The notes beneath the pieces were generated by a model, which saw nothing but the letters and a program-made list of their open reading frames with translations, was not told where the DNA came from and ran no database searches. From the NCBI RefSeq assembly GCF_024733845.1, contig NZ_JANRHG010000003.1, forward strand, positions 62,001 through 126,000: 64,000 bases of DNA. Direction: 5' to 3'. Position numbers and translations under genes: made by a program. This document shows, in pieces, positions 12,696 to 21,623 of this stretch (position 1 is its first letter; each line of letters begins with the position of its first letter). This stretch comes from Neomoorella sulfitireducens (GTDB lineage: Bacteria > Bacillota > DSM-521 > Neomoorellales > Neomoorellaceae).

Positions 12696-12748
12696 GGAAC
12701 AGGAAATGTTCAAAAATGGAACACGCGGATTTCTTGTTTGTTCCATTT
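12696..12748 (+). promoter_or_regulatory. Enhancer-like inverted repeats (GGAACA/TGTTCC)
   Basis: GGAACA (12696-12701), TGTTC (12707-12711), AAATGGAACA (12714-12723) and its exact reverse complement TGTTCCATTT (12739-12748) lie about 90-140 bp upstream of the sigma-54 promoter. A further TGTTCCA is at 12901-12907, downstream of the promoter. Repeated palindromic half-sites at this distance are what an enhancer-binding protein would use; the regulator at 13075 is the natural candidate. Confidence 0.55.
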
Positions 12749-12837
12749 TGGCGCAACAAAATGCAAAAAAATATCAAACCGCCATAATTTTACGGGGTTT
12801 TACCAGGTTTTCCTTGCATTTAATTTTGTTGCCAGGT

Positions 12838-12854
12838 TGGCATAAAAGTTGCAT
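12838..12854 (+). promoter_or_regulatory. Sigma-54 (-24/-12) promoter of the regulator
   Basis: The sequence TTGGCATAAAAGTTGCA has the invariant GG (12839-12840) and GC (12851-12852) exactly 12 bp apart, with the flanking TTGGCA and TTGCA of the sigma-54 consensus. It would start transcription near 12864 and give a leader of about 210 nt before the regulator gene, in which I see no convincing small ORF. Confidence 0.75.
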
Positions 12855-13074
12855 AGTAATTACAGAAGGATAGAAAAATTGCTCCGCTCTGAAACAAAAA
12901 TGTTCCACAAAGTATTTGCCCTTGCTTCGTTATCTTTCTTTTAATCCAACTGTTAATCTCCACCATTTCTTCCGGGGCTAACATCACCCTATCATACCGG
13001 GAGGTGATATCTCCTCAAACCCTGCTTACTGGAGAACAGCATATAACCTGAAATAGATAAAGGAGGTGGGATTG

Positions 13075-15045
13075 GTGACGTCTGCGCGCATCCAGACTGT
13101 CTATAGAGCCTGGAAAGAGTATGTCGTCATGAAAAACCATACCACAAACCTTGAGATTGTAAACCCAATGATCCTGTCATCCTGGCGGCGCTGCCTCGAT
13201 AAAAAATTAAACCCCGATGTAGTGATAACCTCACGTCTCTCTACCAAAGAAATCCAGGCCCGGCGGGAACGGCATCAGATGTTGATAGAAGTAGCTCAGC
13301 CCTTCCTAAAAAATCTTTATCAGCTGGTTAAAGGGTCCGGCTTTGTAGTTATTCTTCTCGACTCCGAGGCCTGTATACTGGAGCTTATGGGGGATCAGGA
13401 TATATTAAACCGTGATCAACATTTTCAAGTGGGCGAATTTTGGAACGAGGAAACAAAAGGCACCAATGCCATGGGTTTAGTTAAGATAGAGAAAAAGCCT
13501 TTACAGGTCTATGCCACCGAGCATTTCTGCCGGTTGAACCACTGGCTTACCTGCTCGGCGGCCCCCATTCGCGATGTGAATGGAAAAATGATAGGCATCC
13601 TTGACGTTTCCGGGGATTACCGTCGTGCCCACGCCCACACCCTGGGAATGGTGGTAGCCGCAGTACAGGCCATGGAAAATCTCTTGCTCCTGAAATCAGC
13701 CAATGCAGAAATCACCAGGTCTTACAACAATATTACCGCCATTATCGAATCTATGTCTGAAGGACTAATTTCCTTTGATAAAAATGGCGAGATCACTAAC
13801 ATTAACCCCGTAGCCATTAAAATCTTGGGTACACAGGCTGAACACTGCCTGGGCCAGCCTCTGAAGAAAATTTTGGCCGTTCCTGTGATAATCAAGGACC
13901 TGCTGGAACACGGGAAAGCCGTTTATGATCAGGAAGTGTTGCTTGATACCAGGTACGGCCGGCTTCATTTCCTGCTCTCCGGCCGTCCCATTCTGGATCA
14001 ACAGCAAAAAGTCTGCGGCGGTGTAATTACCCTGCGTGAAATTCACAATGTCCACCGTTTAGTTACTAATATGGTGGGAGCCCGCGCCCAATTCACCTTC
14101 GCCGATATAATTGGCAATAGCCCGGCCCTGCTGCAGAGTATCCAGATTGCCAGAACTGTGGCCCCGAGCACTTCCACGGTGCTGTTCCAGGGGGAAAGCG
14201 GTACCGGTAAGGAAATGTTTGCCCAGGCTATCCATAATGCCAGCCCCAGGGCCAATGGCCCTTTCGTAGCTATCAATTGTGCGGCCATTCCCCGGGACCT
14301 CATCGAAAGCGAACTCTTTGGCTACGAAGAAGGTGCATTTACCGGCGCCAAACGGGGTGGGCGGCCGGGCAAGTTCGAACTGGCCAGCGGGGGTACTATT
14401 TTTCTCGATGAGGTAGCTGACATGCCCCTGGATACCCAGATTTCCCTCTTGCGGGTTCTCCAGGAGAAACAAATTCTTCGCGTGGGCGGGCTGAAACCCA
14501 TTCCCGTAAATATAAGGGTTATTGCCGCCACCAATAAAGATTTAAAAAAAGAAGTTGAGCGAGGCAATTTTCGCCTGGACCTTTACTATCGCCTGAATGT
14601 AATTAACATTACCATTCCTCCCCTGCGGGAACGTGAAAGCGATATTATCCTGTTGGTACACTATTTTATTAAAAAGTTTTCGGCAATGTTAAAATTACCT
14701 CCTAATAATCTTGATCCTCAAGCTGCACGAGCTTTAGAAAGCTACTGGTGGCCGGGAAATGTCCGTGAATTGTCCAATGCTATCGAAAGGGCTGTCAACC
14801 TGGCACAGGGAAAAACCATTACCATGGAGCATTTACCGGAGCCGATACAGGCGATGCTTAAAACTATTCAATCCCCGGCAGGCGAGATGATGTCTTTAGA
14901 AAGGCTGGAACAGAAGATTATCCTGGACGCCCTGAAAAATACCGGCGGCAACATCTCCCGGTGCGCTAAGGTACTGGGCATCGGGCGCAACACCCTTTAT
15001 CGCAAGCTAAAGAAATATTCTATTGCAGCCCGAAATTATAATTAA
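13075..15045 (+). CDS. Sigma-54-dependent transcriptional activator (GAF-PAS-AAA+-Fis)
   Basis: A 656-residue enhancer-binding protein. Order of domains: an AcoR-like N-terminal GAF sensor (about 60-190, with GEFWNEETKGTNAMGL), a PAS domain (about 215-320, MSEGLISFDKNGEITNINP), a sigma-54-interacting AAA+ domain with Walker A GESGTGKE, the GAFTGA loop that contacts sigma-54 and Walker B GGTIFLDE, and a C-terminal Fis-type helix-turn-helix. AcoR relatives control acetoin, glycerol or alcohol use; the effector here is unknown. I place the start at GTG 13075 (TTG 13072 also possible), because the GTG at 13066 overlaps the AGGAGG site. Both its own promoter and that of the next gene are sigma-54 type, so it probably controls itself and the DUF2193 gene. 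Confidence 0.88.
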   Translation: MTSARIQTVYRAWKEYVVMKNHTTNLEIVNPMILSSWRRCLDKKLNPDVVITSRLSTKEIQARRERHQMLIEVAQPFLKNLYQLVKGSGFVVILLDSEACILELMGDQDILNRDQHFQVGEFWNEETKGTNAMGLVKIEKKPLQVYATEHFCRLNHWLTCSAAPIRDVNGKMIGILDVSGDYRRAHAHTLGMVVAAVQAMENLLLLKSANAEITRSYNNITAIIESMSEGLISFDKNGEITNINPVAIKILGTQAEHCLGQPLKKILAVPVIIKDLLEHGKAVYDQEVLLDTRYGRLHFLLSGRPILDQQQKVCGGVITLREIHNVHRLVTNMVGARAQFTFADIIGNSPALLQSIQIARTVAPSTSTVLFQGESGTGKEMFAQAIHNASPRANGPFVAINCAAIPRDLIESELFGYEEGAFTGAKRGGRPGKFELASGGTIFLDEVADMPLDTQISLLRVLQEKQILRVGGLKPIPVNIRVIAATNKDLKKEVERGNFRLDLYYRLNVINITIPPLRERESDIILLVHYFIKKFSAMLKLPPNNLDPQAARALESYWWPGNVRELSNAIERAVNLAQGKTITMEHLPEPIQAMLKTIQSPAGEMMSLERLEQKIILDALKNTGGNISRCAKVLGIGRNTLYRKLKKYSIAARNYN

Positions 15046-15089
15046 CTTTACTTCATAATTAATGTTTCATCGTAATACATGCGTCACCA

Positions 15090-15165
15090 TGGAACAATGG
15101 CTGACGGAAGATAAAGCCCTGTCCATAAGCCAATTTTTAGCAGGTAGTTTAGTTGAAATGTTCAA
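15090..15165 (+). promoter_or_regulatory. Enhancer-like half-sites upstream of the DUF2193 promoter
   Basis: TGGAACA (15090-15096) and TGTTCAA (15159-15165, within TTGAAATGTTCAA) repeat the half-site motif seen upstream of the regulator gene. They lie about 110-180 bp upstream of the -24/-12 promoter at 15272, a normal distance for an enhancer-binding protein. They are less symmetric than the set at 12714-12748. Confidence 0.45.
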
Positions 15166-15271
15166 TTTCGGGGCAAAATAACATAATATTTATTTAATTC
15201 CGGGGTTCTAAACTAATGCCAGGCCTGTCTTTATCGAAAGAATATTAACCTGGACCAGCCTTGTCGCCACC

Positions 15272-15288
15272 TGGCATGATAATTGCAA
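15272..15288 (+). promoter_or_regulatory. Sigma-54 (-24/-12) promoter of the DUF2193 gene
   Basis: TGGCATGATAATTGCAA has GG (15273-15274) and GC (15285-15286) 12 bp apart, a near-perfect sigma-54 match. Transcription would start near 15297, 42 nt before the ATG at 15339. It closely resembles the promoter at 12838, which supports common control by the activator encoded between them. Confidence 0.8.
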
Positions 15289-15338
15289 TTCAGGTAATTC
15301 AGGGTCCAAACTAATCTTCATATGAGGAGGTATGGTAA

Positions 15339-16820
15339 ATGTCCAAGTCGGTGTATGCCAAAATGGTGGCGGAGGCGGTTGCGGCCCAAAAGGCAGATCT
15401 GGATGTTATCAGGCAGAAAAGGGGTGGAAGTTTCCAAATCACCGATGCCAAACCTTATGTGGATGCCGTAAACGGCATGAAGGCAGCGGAAGGCCAGAGC
15501 CCGGAAGTAATTCGCCTGCACGTAGATTCCGTGAACGCCCACTATGAAATCCTGAACCAGTTAACTACTACGGTGCGACCGGAGGATGATCCCTTCGTGG
15601 AGCACTACCAGACCCCGGCGGTGCTCGAGATCCTGTATGAACTGGACCCCGACTTCCGTAAGGCCATGGAACAGTTTATTGCTGCCATAGCTGACAGTGA
15701 AGCCCTGATCGGCCGCGAGGCTGTCCGGCGCTATGGCGGGTTCTATGGACCGACTTGTGTCGTTGATTTTGCTTTTTGCCCCGGCTCCACCAGCAATGTC
15801 GTCAATACCATCCTGAACGGCCTGGATATAGACAAACATTATAAACAGGCAATCCTTTCTTCCAAATCCTGGGGTATGAACACCTCCTACGGTATCGGCG
15901 CTGCCTTTGCCGCCGCCATTGAAGCAGGCAAGACGGTAGCGGAAGCAGTTAAAGAAGAAATTGCCATGCTCCAGATGGTATATGACCAACCCATTGCGGC
16001 CCAAACCAAACTGATGACTGATGCCGGCCACACTTCCTTTGACGTAAAAAAGTACATGGAAACCTATAAAGAAAAAATACGGCCCGCGGTTAAGGCGGCC
16101 GTGGATGCTGGCGTACACTACAGCAACGTGGTTACGGTACCGGCTTACTGTGTTGGGGATGTGGCCCACCATATCTCCCAGTCCATGTTTAATATGGCCA
16201 AAGATGATGTAACCATGGCCATCATGGACGCCGTAAGCGAAGTAATGGAAAAGACCTTGAATCTGGGCCTGGAGCAAGGGTTTAACAGTCCCTATGACGT
16301 GCTCAGCGTAGCCACCGGTTCGACGGCGGCCGCCGTTGCTTACATCCTGGAAAAAGACGGCTTCACCGTGCCCATGGTCATCGACCTGTTAACCAAACGC
16401 TTTGCCAATTACGTGCAGAAATATCCCAACCGCGGTGCTGCTGCCGAGCTGCATAACTGCGATTTCATGGACATGATTCACCGGGGCAGCAAGATTCTCG
16501 AAGTGGCTCCCATCGGGGCCGGCGGTAAAGTAAGAGGTATCCTGGTACAGCTTGATCCTGTTGACGCCAGCGAAGTGCTTGCCAACCCGCAGCGCTACAC
16601 CTATCCCGCCTGCGCCATAACCGTCCGCTTCTCTTCCTTGATGCGGCTGGCCGATTTCCCCTGCCTCCTGACCAGCGAGCCGGTGACCGCCACCTTGATG
16701 ACCAACGTCATTGCCTTAAATCCCAAGGTCCCGGGTTCCCCGGCACGGGTCTGCAAGGATTGTGCGGTGACTACCTTGATTAATCGGCACGGTTACTGCA
16801 ACTGGAAGCAGTCGGTGTAA
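15339..16820 (+). CDS. DUF2193 family protein
   Basis: A 493-residue soluble protein starting ATG at 15339 after ATGAGGAGG. I recognise it as DUF2193 from conserved stretches such as VRPEDDPFVEHYQTPAVLEI, RRYGGFYGPTCVVDF and FCPGSTSNVVN. The family occurs in methanogens and some anaerobic bacteria; its reaction is unknown to me. Conserved Cys and His residues are spread through it (CVVDFAFCPG, YCVGDVAHH, LHNCDF, a C-terminal CKDC), so metal or cofactor binding is possible. It has its own sigma-54 promoter and lies between the activator and an aquaporin, at the head of the archaeal-type C1 cluster, which suggests an inducible step that feeds that pathway. That link is inference. Confidence 0.7.
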   Translation: MSKSVYAKMVAEAVAAQKADLDVIRQKRGGSFQITDAKPYVDAVNGMKAAEGQSPEVIRLHVDSVNAHYEILNQLTTTVRPEDDPFVEHYQTPAVLEILYELDPDFRKAMEQFIAAIADSEALIGREAVRRYGGFYGPTCVVDFAFCPGSTSNVVNTILNGLDIDKHYKQAILSSKSWGMNTSYGIGAAFAAAIEAGKTVAEAVKEEIAMLQMVYDQPIAAQTKLMTDAGHTSFDVKKYMETYKEKIRPAVKAAVDAGVHYSNVVTVPAYCVGDVAHHISQSMFNMAKDDVTMAIMDAVSEVMEKTLNLGLEQGFNSPYDVLSVATGSTAAAVAYILEKDGFTVPMVIDLLTKRFANYVQKYPNRGAAAELHNCDFMDMIHRGSKILEVAPIGAGGKVRGILVQLDPVDASEVLANPQRYTYPACAITVRFSSLMRLADFPCLLTSEPVTATLMTNVIALNPKVPGSPARVCKDCAVTTLINRHGYCNWKQSV

Positions 16821-16998
16821 TTCGCCAGGTTTATGGAGGATATACTTTCAGCCCGGCCGGCCGGGTAATTAGCAGGTAACCCCGCCAGTTAGGCTGCAAT
16901 TGGTACGAAGTACCGGTGGCAGGGGGGCCGGACCCGGGGCACCTCCTGCTACCCGGTTCTCACCGGCACTAAAACAAGCAAAGAACGGAGGGATTGGC

Positions 16999-17745
16999 AT
17001 GCAGCCTTCTCTGACCAAAAAGGTGATCGCTGAACTGATAGGGACCTGGATGCTGGTCATAGTGGGAGCGGGTGCGGCCGCCGTTACCCTGATGCTGGCC
17101 GAGGGCGAAAAGCCGGCGTCCAGTTTTAGTATTGGCATCGGGGCCCTGGGAGGCCTGGGCGACTGGCTCGCTATCGGCCTGGCCTTTGCCATCGTGGTAG
17201 CAGCAGCAATTTACATCTTTGGCCCGGTATCCGGCTGCCATATCAACCCGGCCGTAACCATCGCCCTGTGGGCAGGCCGGCGTTTTCCCACAAATGAAGT
17301 TATACCTTATTTGGTGGCCCAGTTTGCCGGGGCAGCCCTTGGCGCCTTGACTTTATTAATCATGCTCGGGAGCAAGGGAGCAACGGTAGGGGGCCTGGGA
17401 GCCCCGGGTCCATTTCCTGGTATTGGCCTCGTGCAGGTGTTTGTAGCCGAGGCCGTGGGTACCTTCATGCTGATGCTTACCATAATGGGTATTGCCGTAG
17501 ACAAAAGGGCGCCCCAGGGCTGGGCCGGTCTGATTATTGGACTGATTGTAGGCGGGGTCATTACCACCCTTGGAAACGTCTCCGGTCAGGGAATTAATCC
17601 CGCCCGTACCTTTGGCCCCTATCTCATCGACAGTTTAGCCGGTGGCCCCAACCTGTGGCCCTTTTTCTGGATTTACCTTCTAGCGCCTATCATCGGCGCT
17701 GTGGTTGCCGTCTGGATCTATGACGCTGTGGTCAAGGAGGAATGA
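16999..17745 (+). CDS. MIP family channel (aquaporin / small-solute facilitator)
   Basis: A 248-residue membrane channel with six predicted helices and both half-helix NPA motifs: HINPAVT (about residue 79) and GINPART (about 195). The ATG at 16999 follows GGAGGG (16987-16992); longer in-frame starts upstream have no ribosome site and add a non-membrane Pro/Gly-rich leader. The family passes water, glycerol or other small neutral solutes. Its place between the DUF2193 gene and the C1 genes makes a small one-carbon solute (methanol, formamide or similar) a reasonable but untested cargo. Confidence 0.9.
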   Translation: MQPSLTKKVIAELIGTWMLVIVGAGAAAVTLMLAEGEKPASSFSIGIGALGGLGDWLAIGLAFAIVVAAAIYIFGPVSGCHINPAVTIALWAGRRFPTNEVIPYLVAQFAGAALGALTLLIMLGSKGATVGGLGAPGPFPGIGLVQVFVAEAVGTFMLMLTIMGIAVDKRAPQGWAGLIIGLIVGGVITTLGNVSGQGINPARTFGPYLIDSLAGGPNLWPFFWIYLLAPIIGAVVAVWIYDAVVKEE

Positions 17746-17835
17746 GCCAGCCTGTACCATAAACCAGCCGCAGGAAACAAATTGATAGCATACCCGCCGT
17801 TCGATGAACAAGTCTACCGGGAGGGAGAAAAGCGG

Positions 17836-18864
17836 ATGCCGACTTTCTGGGTTAGAACCGGGGCCCGCCTGCACCTGGGACAGCTGGATCTTAACGGATC
17901 GCTAGGCCGGCTTTACGGCGGTATCGGCCTGGCGATAGACCGGCCTCAATTGGAAATAGCGGTAGAGAAAGCTTCCCGGCTTAAGGTAGAGGGACCGGAG
18001 TCTGAAACCAAGCGTGTAATAGGCATCGCCAGCCAGTACCTGCAGCGCTATCGCTTACCCGGAGCCAGCATCCGCATCCTCCAATCCTTGCCGGCCCATT
18101 GCGGTTTGGGTTCAGGTACCCAGCTATCGCTAGCTATAGGGGTGGCGCTGACGCGCGTTTATGGTCTGGAGCCTTCTTTACTGGAACTGGCCCAAGTGAC
18201 CGACCGGGAAGGGAGCCGTTCCGGTATCGGGGTGGCAGTGTTTGAAGGGGGGGGCTTCGTCGTCGACGGCGGGCGCCCGGTAGCTCAAGGCAAAGGACAG
18301 GGAGGCGGTCCCTACGTCGTACCACCGGTAATCGCCCGGCACCCCTTTCCCCGGGAGTGGGGCATAGTGCTGGCCATTCCTCGTACGCAAGAGAAAATGG
18401 CCGGGAGCAAGGAAGAAGAGGCATTTAGTTCCCTGCCGCCTATGGAAGCAGGGCTGGCAGGCCGTGTGGCGCGGATAGTCTTAATGCAGCTTTTGCCGGC
18501 CCTGGTTGAAAAAAATTTGTACCTCTTCGGTCAAGCTGTTACCGAGATTCAAAAGCAGGTTGGCAATTATTTTAGCCCCGTCCAGGGAGGGGTATTCGCT
18601 ACCAGGGAAGGAGCGGAAGTGGCTGAATACCTCCTGTCCCTGGGGGCGGCCGGGGTGGGACAAAGTTCATGGGGGCCGGCAGTTTACGGCTTTGTAGAAG
18701 GGGAAAGATTATCCTTCCTGGTGGAAGCTACCAGGAAGTTTTTAGGAGAACGCGGGCGAGTTTTAGGAGCCCGGGGAATCAATCATGGCGCTGCCTGGGG
18801 CTGGAATGAAACCGGTGCAACCGGGCAGCAGGTTCCAGAAATGAGGTCAACAGGAACATTATGA
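17836..18864 (+). CDS. Beta-ribofuranosylaminobenzene 5'-phosphate synthase (GHMP-like)
   Basis: A 342-residue enzyme that couples p-hydroxybenzoate or p-aminobenzoate with PRPP, the first committed step of (tetrahydro)methanopterin synthesis. The N terminus VRTGARLHLGQLDLNGSLGRL and GGIGLAI match the family, followed by the GHMP-type glycine loop PAHCGLGSGTQLSLA (about residue 92). I chose the ATG at 17836 after GGGAGGGAG (17818-17826); an in-frame TTG at 17782 lacks a ribosome site. The next gene overlaps it by 4 bp. The gene is a marker of H4MPT users and is unexpected in a Firmicute. Confidence 0.88.
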   Translation: MPTFWVRTGARLHLGQLDLNGSLGRLYGGIGLAIDRPQLEIAVEKASRLKVEGPESETKRVIGIASQYLQRYRLPGASIRILQSLPAHCGLGSGTQLSLAIGVALTRVYGLEPSLLELAQVTDREGSRSGIGVAVFEGGGFVVDGGRPVAQGKGQGGGPYVVPPVIARHPFPREWGIVLAIPRTQEKMAGSKEEEAFSSLPPMEAGLAGRVARIVLMQLLPALVEKNLYLFGQAVTEIQKQVGNYFSPVQGGVFATREGAEVAEYLLSLGAAGVGQSSWGPAVYGFVEGERLSFLVEATRKFLGERGRVLGARGINHGAAWGWNETGATGQQVPEMRSTGTL

Positions 18865-19406
18865 CAGGTGAAAAGAGGGTCACATCCAGGATTGCCTGGG
18901 GAATCACCGGCGGGGGGCATTTCCTGGCCCCATGTATGGAGCTTTTAGTTAAGCTACATGACATAGACGTTTTTATTTCCCGGGCGGCCCGGGAAGTGCT
19001 GGCCGGGTATGGTTTGCTGGAGAGCTTGCTTGGATGTGGCCACCGGCTTTACTGGGACCGCAGCGCCAGTTCCCGGGCGGTGACCGGGCTCTACCGGGGT
19101 TACTACCGGCTGGTGATTATCGCTCCCGCCACCTCCAACACGATAGCTAAATTTGTCGCCGGAATCTCAGATAACCTGGTTACCAACCTGTTTGCCCATG
19201 CCGGTAAATGCCGGGTTCCTGTTGTCGTTTTACCAACCGATATTGGACCGGAAATTGATTCCCCGGCACCCCCGGGTTTCAGGGTCCGGGTATATCCCCG
19301 GAATATTGACCTGGAAAATGTGGCCCGCCTTTCCACCTGCCCGGGGGTAACCGTCGTTAAACATCCCCGGGAAATCGATCAGATTTTAAGTACCAGCCGG
19401 AAATAA
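18861..19406 (+). CDS. Flavoprotein, DmrB-like dihydromethanopterin reductase
   Basis: A 181-residue flavoprotein of the UbiX/Dfp type (PF02441 fold) with an N-terminal ITGGGHF loop (residues 14-20), the APATSNTIAKFVAGISDNLVTN segment (quoted in part) around 93-114 that binds FMN, and VVVLPTDIGP. In H4MPT-using bacteria, proteins of this size (DmrB) reduce dihydromethanopterin to the active tetrahydro form, and its position right after the RFAP synthase supports that. The archaeal homologue carries an extra ferredoxin domain; this one does not. A generic archaeoflavoprotein is the alternative. Confidence 0.75.
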   Translation: MTGEKRVTSRIAWGITGGGHFLAPCMELLVKLHDIDVFISRAAREVLAGYGLLESLLGCGHRLYWDRSASSRAVTGLYRGYYRLVIIAPATSNTIAKFVAGISDNLVTNLFAHAGKCRVPVVVLPTDIGPEIDSPAPPGFRVRVYPRNIDLENVARLSTCPGVTVVKHPREIDQILSTSRK

Positions 19407-19476
19407 TTGTACTTTGGCTTATTTCTCGTGGTATCTACACAACTACGCCTTCATATGGAGGATTAAACACAGCTCA

Positions 19477-20913
19477 ATGCCCAGATATTTGCTGGTAACC
19501 GGCAAGATAGCCTATCAAGCATTGGAGAGGGTAGCCCGCAACCTCAATCTCGAAGGCGGGTACACCATCAAAGTCCTGAAGCGGTCGGTAGCGGCGCTTA
19601 TGACTACCGGGTACATCGCCCGGAACCTGCAACAGGTCAAAGGAGAAACCGGTGCTGAGATCATAATTATCCCCGGTCTCTGCCAGGGCCCCCTTGAAGT
19701 GATAACCGAGGCTACAGGCTGCCAGGTGGTACGGGGACCCGCCGATCTAAAGGACTTACCCGCATTTTTCGACAGCCCGGAACTGCCGGATGGCATGCCG
19801 GCCGGGGAAAGAGAGGATAATCTGACCCGGCCGAAACCTAAAATTATTGCCGAAATAGTAGACGCTTCCCGGTTGACTTTAGCCAAAATAGTAGAGCGAG
19901 CCTGTTATTACCAGGCCGGCGGAGCAGACATCATCGATATCGGTTGCGATATCCACCGCCCTTTCCCGCACCTGGCGGAAACGGTTCGTATTTTAAAGGA
20001 AGAAGGGTTTATTGTCAGCGTTGATAGCCATCGACCGGAAGATATCCGCGCCGCCAACCTGGCGGGGGTTGACCTGGTCCTCAGCCTGAACTCCAGTAAC
20101 CTTGAATTAGCTAAAGAATTACAGTGCCCGGCCGTGATCGTACCTGATGAGGGAGAGGGTTTGTCTTCTCTGGAGCGCTGTATCGAAAAGCTGGAACAGT
20201 GGGGCAAACCCTATGTCCTCGATCCAGTCCTCCCCCCCCTGACCCTGGGCCTGGCTGAGGGGATAAGCCGGTATTTTCTACTGCGGGAAAAGTTCCCGCA
20301 GCAGCCGCTGCTGATGGGTATTGGGAATGTTACCGAGCTTATTGATGCCGACAGTACCGGCCTTAATGCCCTCCTGGTAGGTATAGCCATGGAACTGGAT
20401 ATCGATTATGTTCTCACGACCGAAGTCAGCCACCGGGCTGTTGGCGCGGTAAAGGAAGTTTGCCTGGCTCGCCGCCTGGTGCAGCGCGCCCTTGCCCGGG
20501 GTAGTTTGCCGAAACACCTGGATTACGGCCTTTTAACAATTAAAGATCCCCGGGGTAATAGCTTCAGCGAAGCCGAACTGCGGGAAATGCATACCCGGGT
20601 AAGAGACAGAAACTACCGGATTTTTGTCGATGACCATTATATCTATGTCTTTAATAATCATCTTTTCCACCGGGGTACCACCGCCCAGGAGCTATTTGCC
20701 GGGCTGGCGGTCAGCGATCCGGGTCATGCCTTTTACCTGGGGCGAGAACTGGAGAGAGCAGAGCTGGCCTTGCGTCTGCGGAAAAAATACGTGCAGGATC
20801 ACCCGTTACGCTGGGGCTACCTGGATGAGGATGCAGGGCAACACCGGCAGGAGGAAAGAAAAGGGTTTGTCCGGCCGGGGGCGGGTAACGGCGCCCAGGG
20901 GGAAGAGGAGTAA
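19477..20913 (+). CDS. Dihydropteroate synthase-like protein (H4MPT biosynthesis)
   Basis: A 478-residue protein with an N-terminal domain of about 130 residues (MPRYLLVTGKIAYQALERVA start) and a C-terminal TIM-barrel resembling dihydropteroate synthase (ADIIDIGCDIHRP, then FIVSVDSHRPEDI and LVLSLNSSN). This is the DHPS-related family found in methanogens and methylotroph H4MPT clusters, where it is thought to join the pterin and the arylamine ribotide. The ATG at 19477 is the most likely start; a TTG at 19414 adds a leader without a ribosome site. The spacing from GGAGG (19457-19461) is long, so the start is not certain. Confidence 0.82.
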   Translation: MPRYLLVTGKIAYQALERVARNLNLEGGYTIKVLKRSVAALMTTGYIARNLQQVKGETGAEIIIIPGLCQGPLEVITEATGCQVVRGPADLKDLPAFFDSPELPDGMPAGEREDNLTRPKPKIIAEIVDASRLTLAKIVERACYYQAGGADIIDIGCDIHRPFPHLAETVRILKEEGFIVSVDSHRPEDIRAANLAGVDLVLSLNSSNLELAKELQCPAVIVPDEGEGLSSLERCIEKLEQWGKPYVLDPVLPPLTLGLAEGISRYFLLREKFPQQPLLMGIGNVTELIDADSTGLNALLVGIAMELDIDYVLTTEVSHRAVGAVKEVCLARRLVQRALARGSLPKHLDYGLLTIKDPRGNSFSEAELREMHTRVRDRNYRIFVDDHYIYVFNNHLFHRGTTAQELFAGLAVSDPGHAFYLGRELERAELALRLRKKYVQDHPLRWGYLDEDAGQHRQEERKGFVRPGAGNGAQGEEE

Positions 20914-20917
20914 TCAG

Positions 20918-21589
20918 ATGATCCTGGAAGCCATAGTTTCCACCATCAGCCCGGCGGGTGAAATCAATTTTGCCCCGGTAGGAGTACGACTTCCCTCTGA
21001 GCATGGCAGTCAACCAGGCCGGACATTGGCGGGAGATAGCGCCGCAGTGGAAGCCGGTTTTGTCCCGCCGGGACAGGCCGTTTCCACCGCCCGGGAAGAC
21101 GGGCAGGTAGAACTGCACCTGTACAGGGGCTCCCGGACTTACGCCAATTTGTTATCGACGGGAGAAGGAGTGATCTGCTTTATTGATGACGTCCTGCTCT
21201 TCGTGGAGACGGCACTTTTTTCAACCTGTCCCTCATATGTACCGTCACTAAAGGTGCGCCCTCCCCGGCTGGCCGGCAGCGGCACGGTTTGGGAGTTCAA
21301 AGTTAGCGACTTTAACGTTGCAGCCGAGCCGGCCCGGGTGACAGGACGGATCGTGCACCGGGGAGAAGGAGCCGGTTTTCGCGGCTTTTGCCGGGCCCAA
21401 TTCGCGGTACTGGAAGCTGCCATCGCCGCAACGCGCTGGCAGTGGCTTGCACCCCAACAGGTAGCTTCCCGCTGGGATTACTGGCAGCAATTAGTTGTGA
21501 AGACAGGGGGGGCAAGAGAGTTTCAGGCCTTCTCCTTAGTCCATAAATACCTGGAAGACAAAGGCTTTAGCTTGCCACTGTTGCTATAA
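20918..21589 (+). CDS. DUF447 family protein (H4MPT cluster)
   Basis: A 223-residue protein starting ATG at 20918, 4 nt after the previous stop. The beginning (MILEAIVSTISPAGEINFAP) and GSRTYANLLSTGEGVICFIDD resemble flavin-reductase-like split-barrel proteins grouped as DUF447. In aerobic methylotrophs DUF447 genes sit in the same H4MPT/methanofuran cluster and are needed for its cofactors or enzymes, but the reaction is unknown to me. A 34-bp gap leads to mtdB. Confidence 0.8.
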   Translation: MILEAIVSTISPAGEINFAPVGVRLPSEHGSQPGRTLAGDSAAVEAGFVPPGQAVSTAREDGQVELHLYRGSRTYANLLSTGEGVICFIDDVLLFVETALFSTCPSYVPSLKVRPPRLAGSGTVWEFKVSDFNVAAEPARVTGRIVHRGEGAGFRGFCRAQFAVLEAAIAATRWQWLAPQQVASRWDYWQQLVVKTGGAREFQAFSLVHKYLEDKGFSLPLLL

Positions 21590-21623
21590 ATTTCGGGAGA
21601 ACCTGCAGCAAGGGGGATGCGAG

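Noticed and set aside
16900-16998. A longer N terminus for the aquaporin starting at 16900
   Set aside because: The extra 33 residues are Pro/Gly/Arg-rich and not membrane-like, and the good GGAGGG ribosome site is only in front of ATG 16999.
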